15,136 nucleotides of DNA. Origin: Flavobacteriaceae bacterium UBA7433. Its GTDB lineage: Bacteria > Bacteroidota > Bacteroidia > Flavobacteriales > Flavobacteriaceae. The stretch spans positions 1 to 15,136 of the forward strand of contig DLQL01000025.1 in NCBI GenBank assembly GCA_002477565.1, read 5' to 3'. Position 1 is the stretch's first letter. The number at the start of each line of letters is the position of its first letter. Under the pieces are notes generated by a model. The model saw nothing but the letters and a program-made list of their open reading frames with translations, ran no database searches and was not told where the DNA came from. Shown piece by piece: positions 14,576 through 15,136 of the stretch. A program made the position numbers and the translations under genes.

Positions 14576-15136
14576 ATGAGAACAATCTTAATCGTTGGAG
14601 GCAGTAAAGGAATCGGCAAAGCCCTTGTCGATTTGTTAGTGCCCAACACAAAAGTGATTTCAATGAGTCGATCGCCTTTGGATTTGTCACACGAAAACTT
14701 AGAACAACATTTGTGCGATGTCTTGTCAGACAATTTGCCTGATTTGGAAGCTTTGGATGCCTTGGTATATTGTCCAGGGAGCATCAATCTCAAGCCTTTT
14801 GGTCGTTTGCAAGCGGATGATTTTAGAGATGATTTTGAAATCAATGTGATGGGAGCTGTTCGCGTTATGCAAAAATACGCGCCGGTTTTGAAAAAAGGAA
14901 AGCATCCGAGCGCCTTGCTTTTTAGTACAGTGGCCGTAAAGATGGGCATGCCATTTCACGCCAGTATTGCTGCAGCCAAAGGGGCCGTAGAGGGATTGGT
15001 AAAATCTTTGGCGGCAGAATTTGCACCACACATTCGAATCAATGCGATTGCACCAACTATAACGGACACCACACTCGCTTCCAAAATTTTGAGAAATGAC
15101 CGTATGAAAGAAATGAGTGCAGAACGACATCCGATG
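14576..15136 (+). CDS. SDR-family oxidoreductase without the catalytic Tyr, C-terminus cut by window edge
   Basis: The first 187 residues of a classical-size short-chain dehydrogenase/reductase. The cofactor loop GGSKGIGKAL (8-17) is intact. YCPG (65-68) replaces the usual NNAG, Asn90 and Ser117 (FSTVAV) are at catalytic positions, and PFHASIAAAKGAVEGL follows. Lys135 is the YxxxK lysine, but the residue four before it is Ile131 (codon ATT at 14966), so the catalytic tyrosine is missing. APTITDT follows as the usual cofactor-contact stretch (PxxxxT). The reading frame is clean, so this is not a broken gene. The protein may bind NAD(P)H without normal dehydrogenase chemistry. It is divergent from the TetR operon and probably under the same operator. 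The missing tail should be about 45-60 residues. Confidence 0.88.
   Translation, partial: MRTILIVGGSKGIGKALVDLLVPNTKVISMSRSPLDLSHENLEQHLCDVLSDNLPDLEALDALVYCPGSINLKPFGRLQADDFRDDFEINVMGAVRVMQKYAPVLKKGKHPSALLFSTVAVKMGMPFHASIAAAKGAVEGLVKSLAAEFAPHIRINAIAPTITDTTLASKILRNDRMKEMSAERHPM

Noticed and set aside
14515..15130. Minus-strand open frames (144 and 134 codons) over the SDR gene
   Set aside because: The plus-strand frame shows clear SDR motifs; the antisense products show none.

Overview
The window is a contiguous piece of a Bacteroidota chromosome, most likely class Flavobacteriia. Three things point there: moderately AT-rich DNA, short leaders with hardly any Shine-Dalgarno sequence, and matches to the flavobacterial -7 promoter element TAnnTTTG (TATTTTTG) in front of araC, hemA and tetR. 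Protein features such as the Cys-rich ferrochelatase insert also fit. There are no rRNA or tRNA genes, insertion sequences, phage genes or CRISPR arrays. All genes look intact apart from the two cut by the window edges.

Region 1 (1-2723, minus strand) reads araC-type regulator, then hemH (ferrochelatase), then a nucleoside phosphorylase that runs off the left edge. The regulator and hemH overlap by ATGA, so they are probably translationally coupled.

Region 2 (about 2724-3079) is the only long non-coding stretch. It is the divergent control region between araC-hemH and hemA. It holds a perfect 17-bp palindrome, a 17-bp direct repeat whose other copy lies inside the araC coding start, three phased ATTGTTT repeats, and -7 boxes in both directions.

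Region 3 (3080-10409, plus strand) is one long haem operon: hemA, hemC, hemD, hemB, hemL, hemE, hemF. With hemH it takes glutamyl-tRNA to coproporphyrinogen III, then protoporphyrinogen, and finally inserts iron. Protoporphyrinogen oxidase (hemG/hemJ/hemY) and glutamyl-tRNA synthetase are not here and must lie elsewhere. The regulator next to ferrochelatase, with a Cys-Pro motif, suggests local feedback control of haem synthesis.

Region 4 (10449-14472, minus strand) converges on hemF. It is a four-gene operon: a TetR-type repressor, an ABC1/UbiB-type atypical kinase, a flavin reductase-like protein, and an NAD(P)-binding protein with a C-terminal DUF2867-like domain. Divergent from tetR at 14576 is an SDR oxidoreductase that runs off the right edge and lacks the catalytic tyrosine. 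A 30-bp dyad between them is a good TetR operator candidate. The module's job is not known from sequence; it looks like a repressor-controlled flavin/NAD(P)H redox module, perhaps for light or oxidative stress.

The haem enzymes are well-known families. The less described parts are the hemA/araC control region, the Cys-rich ferrochelatase insert, and the TetR-controlled module with its motif-altered kinase and SDR.
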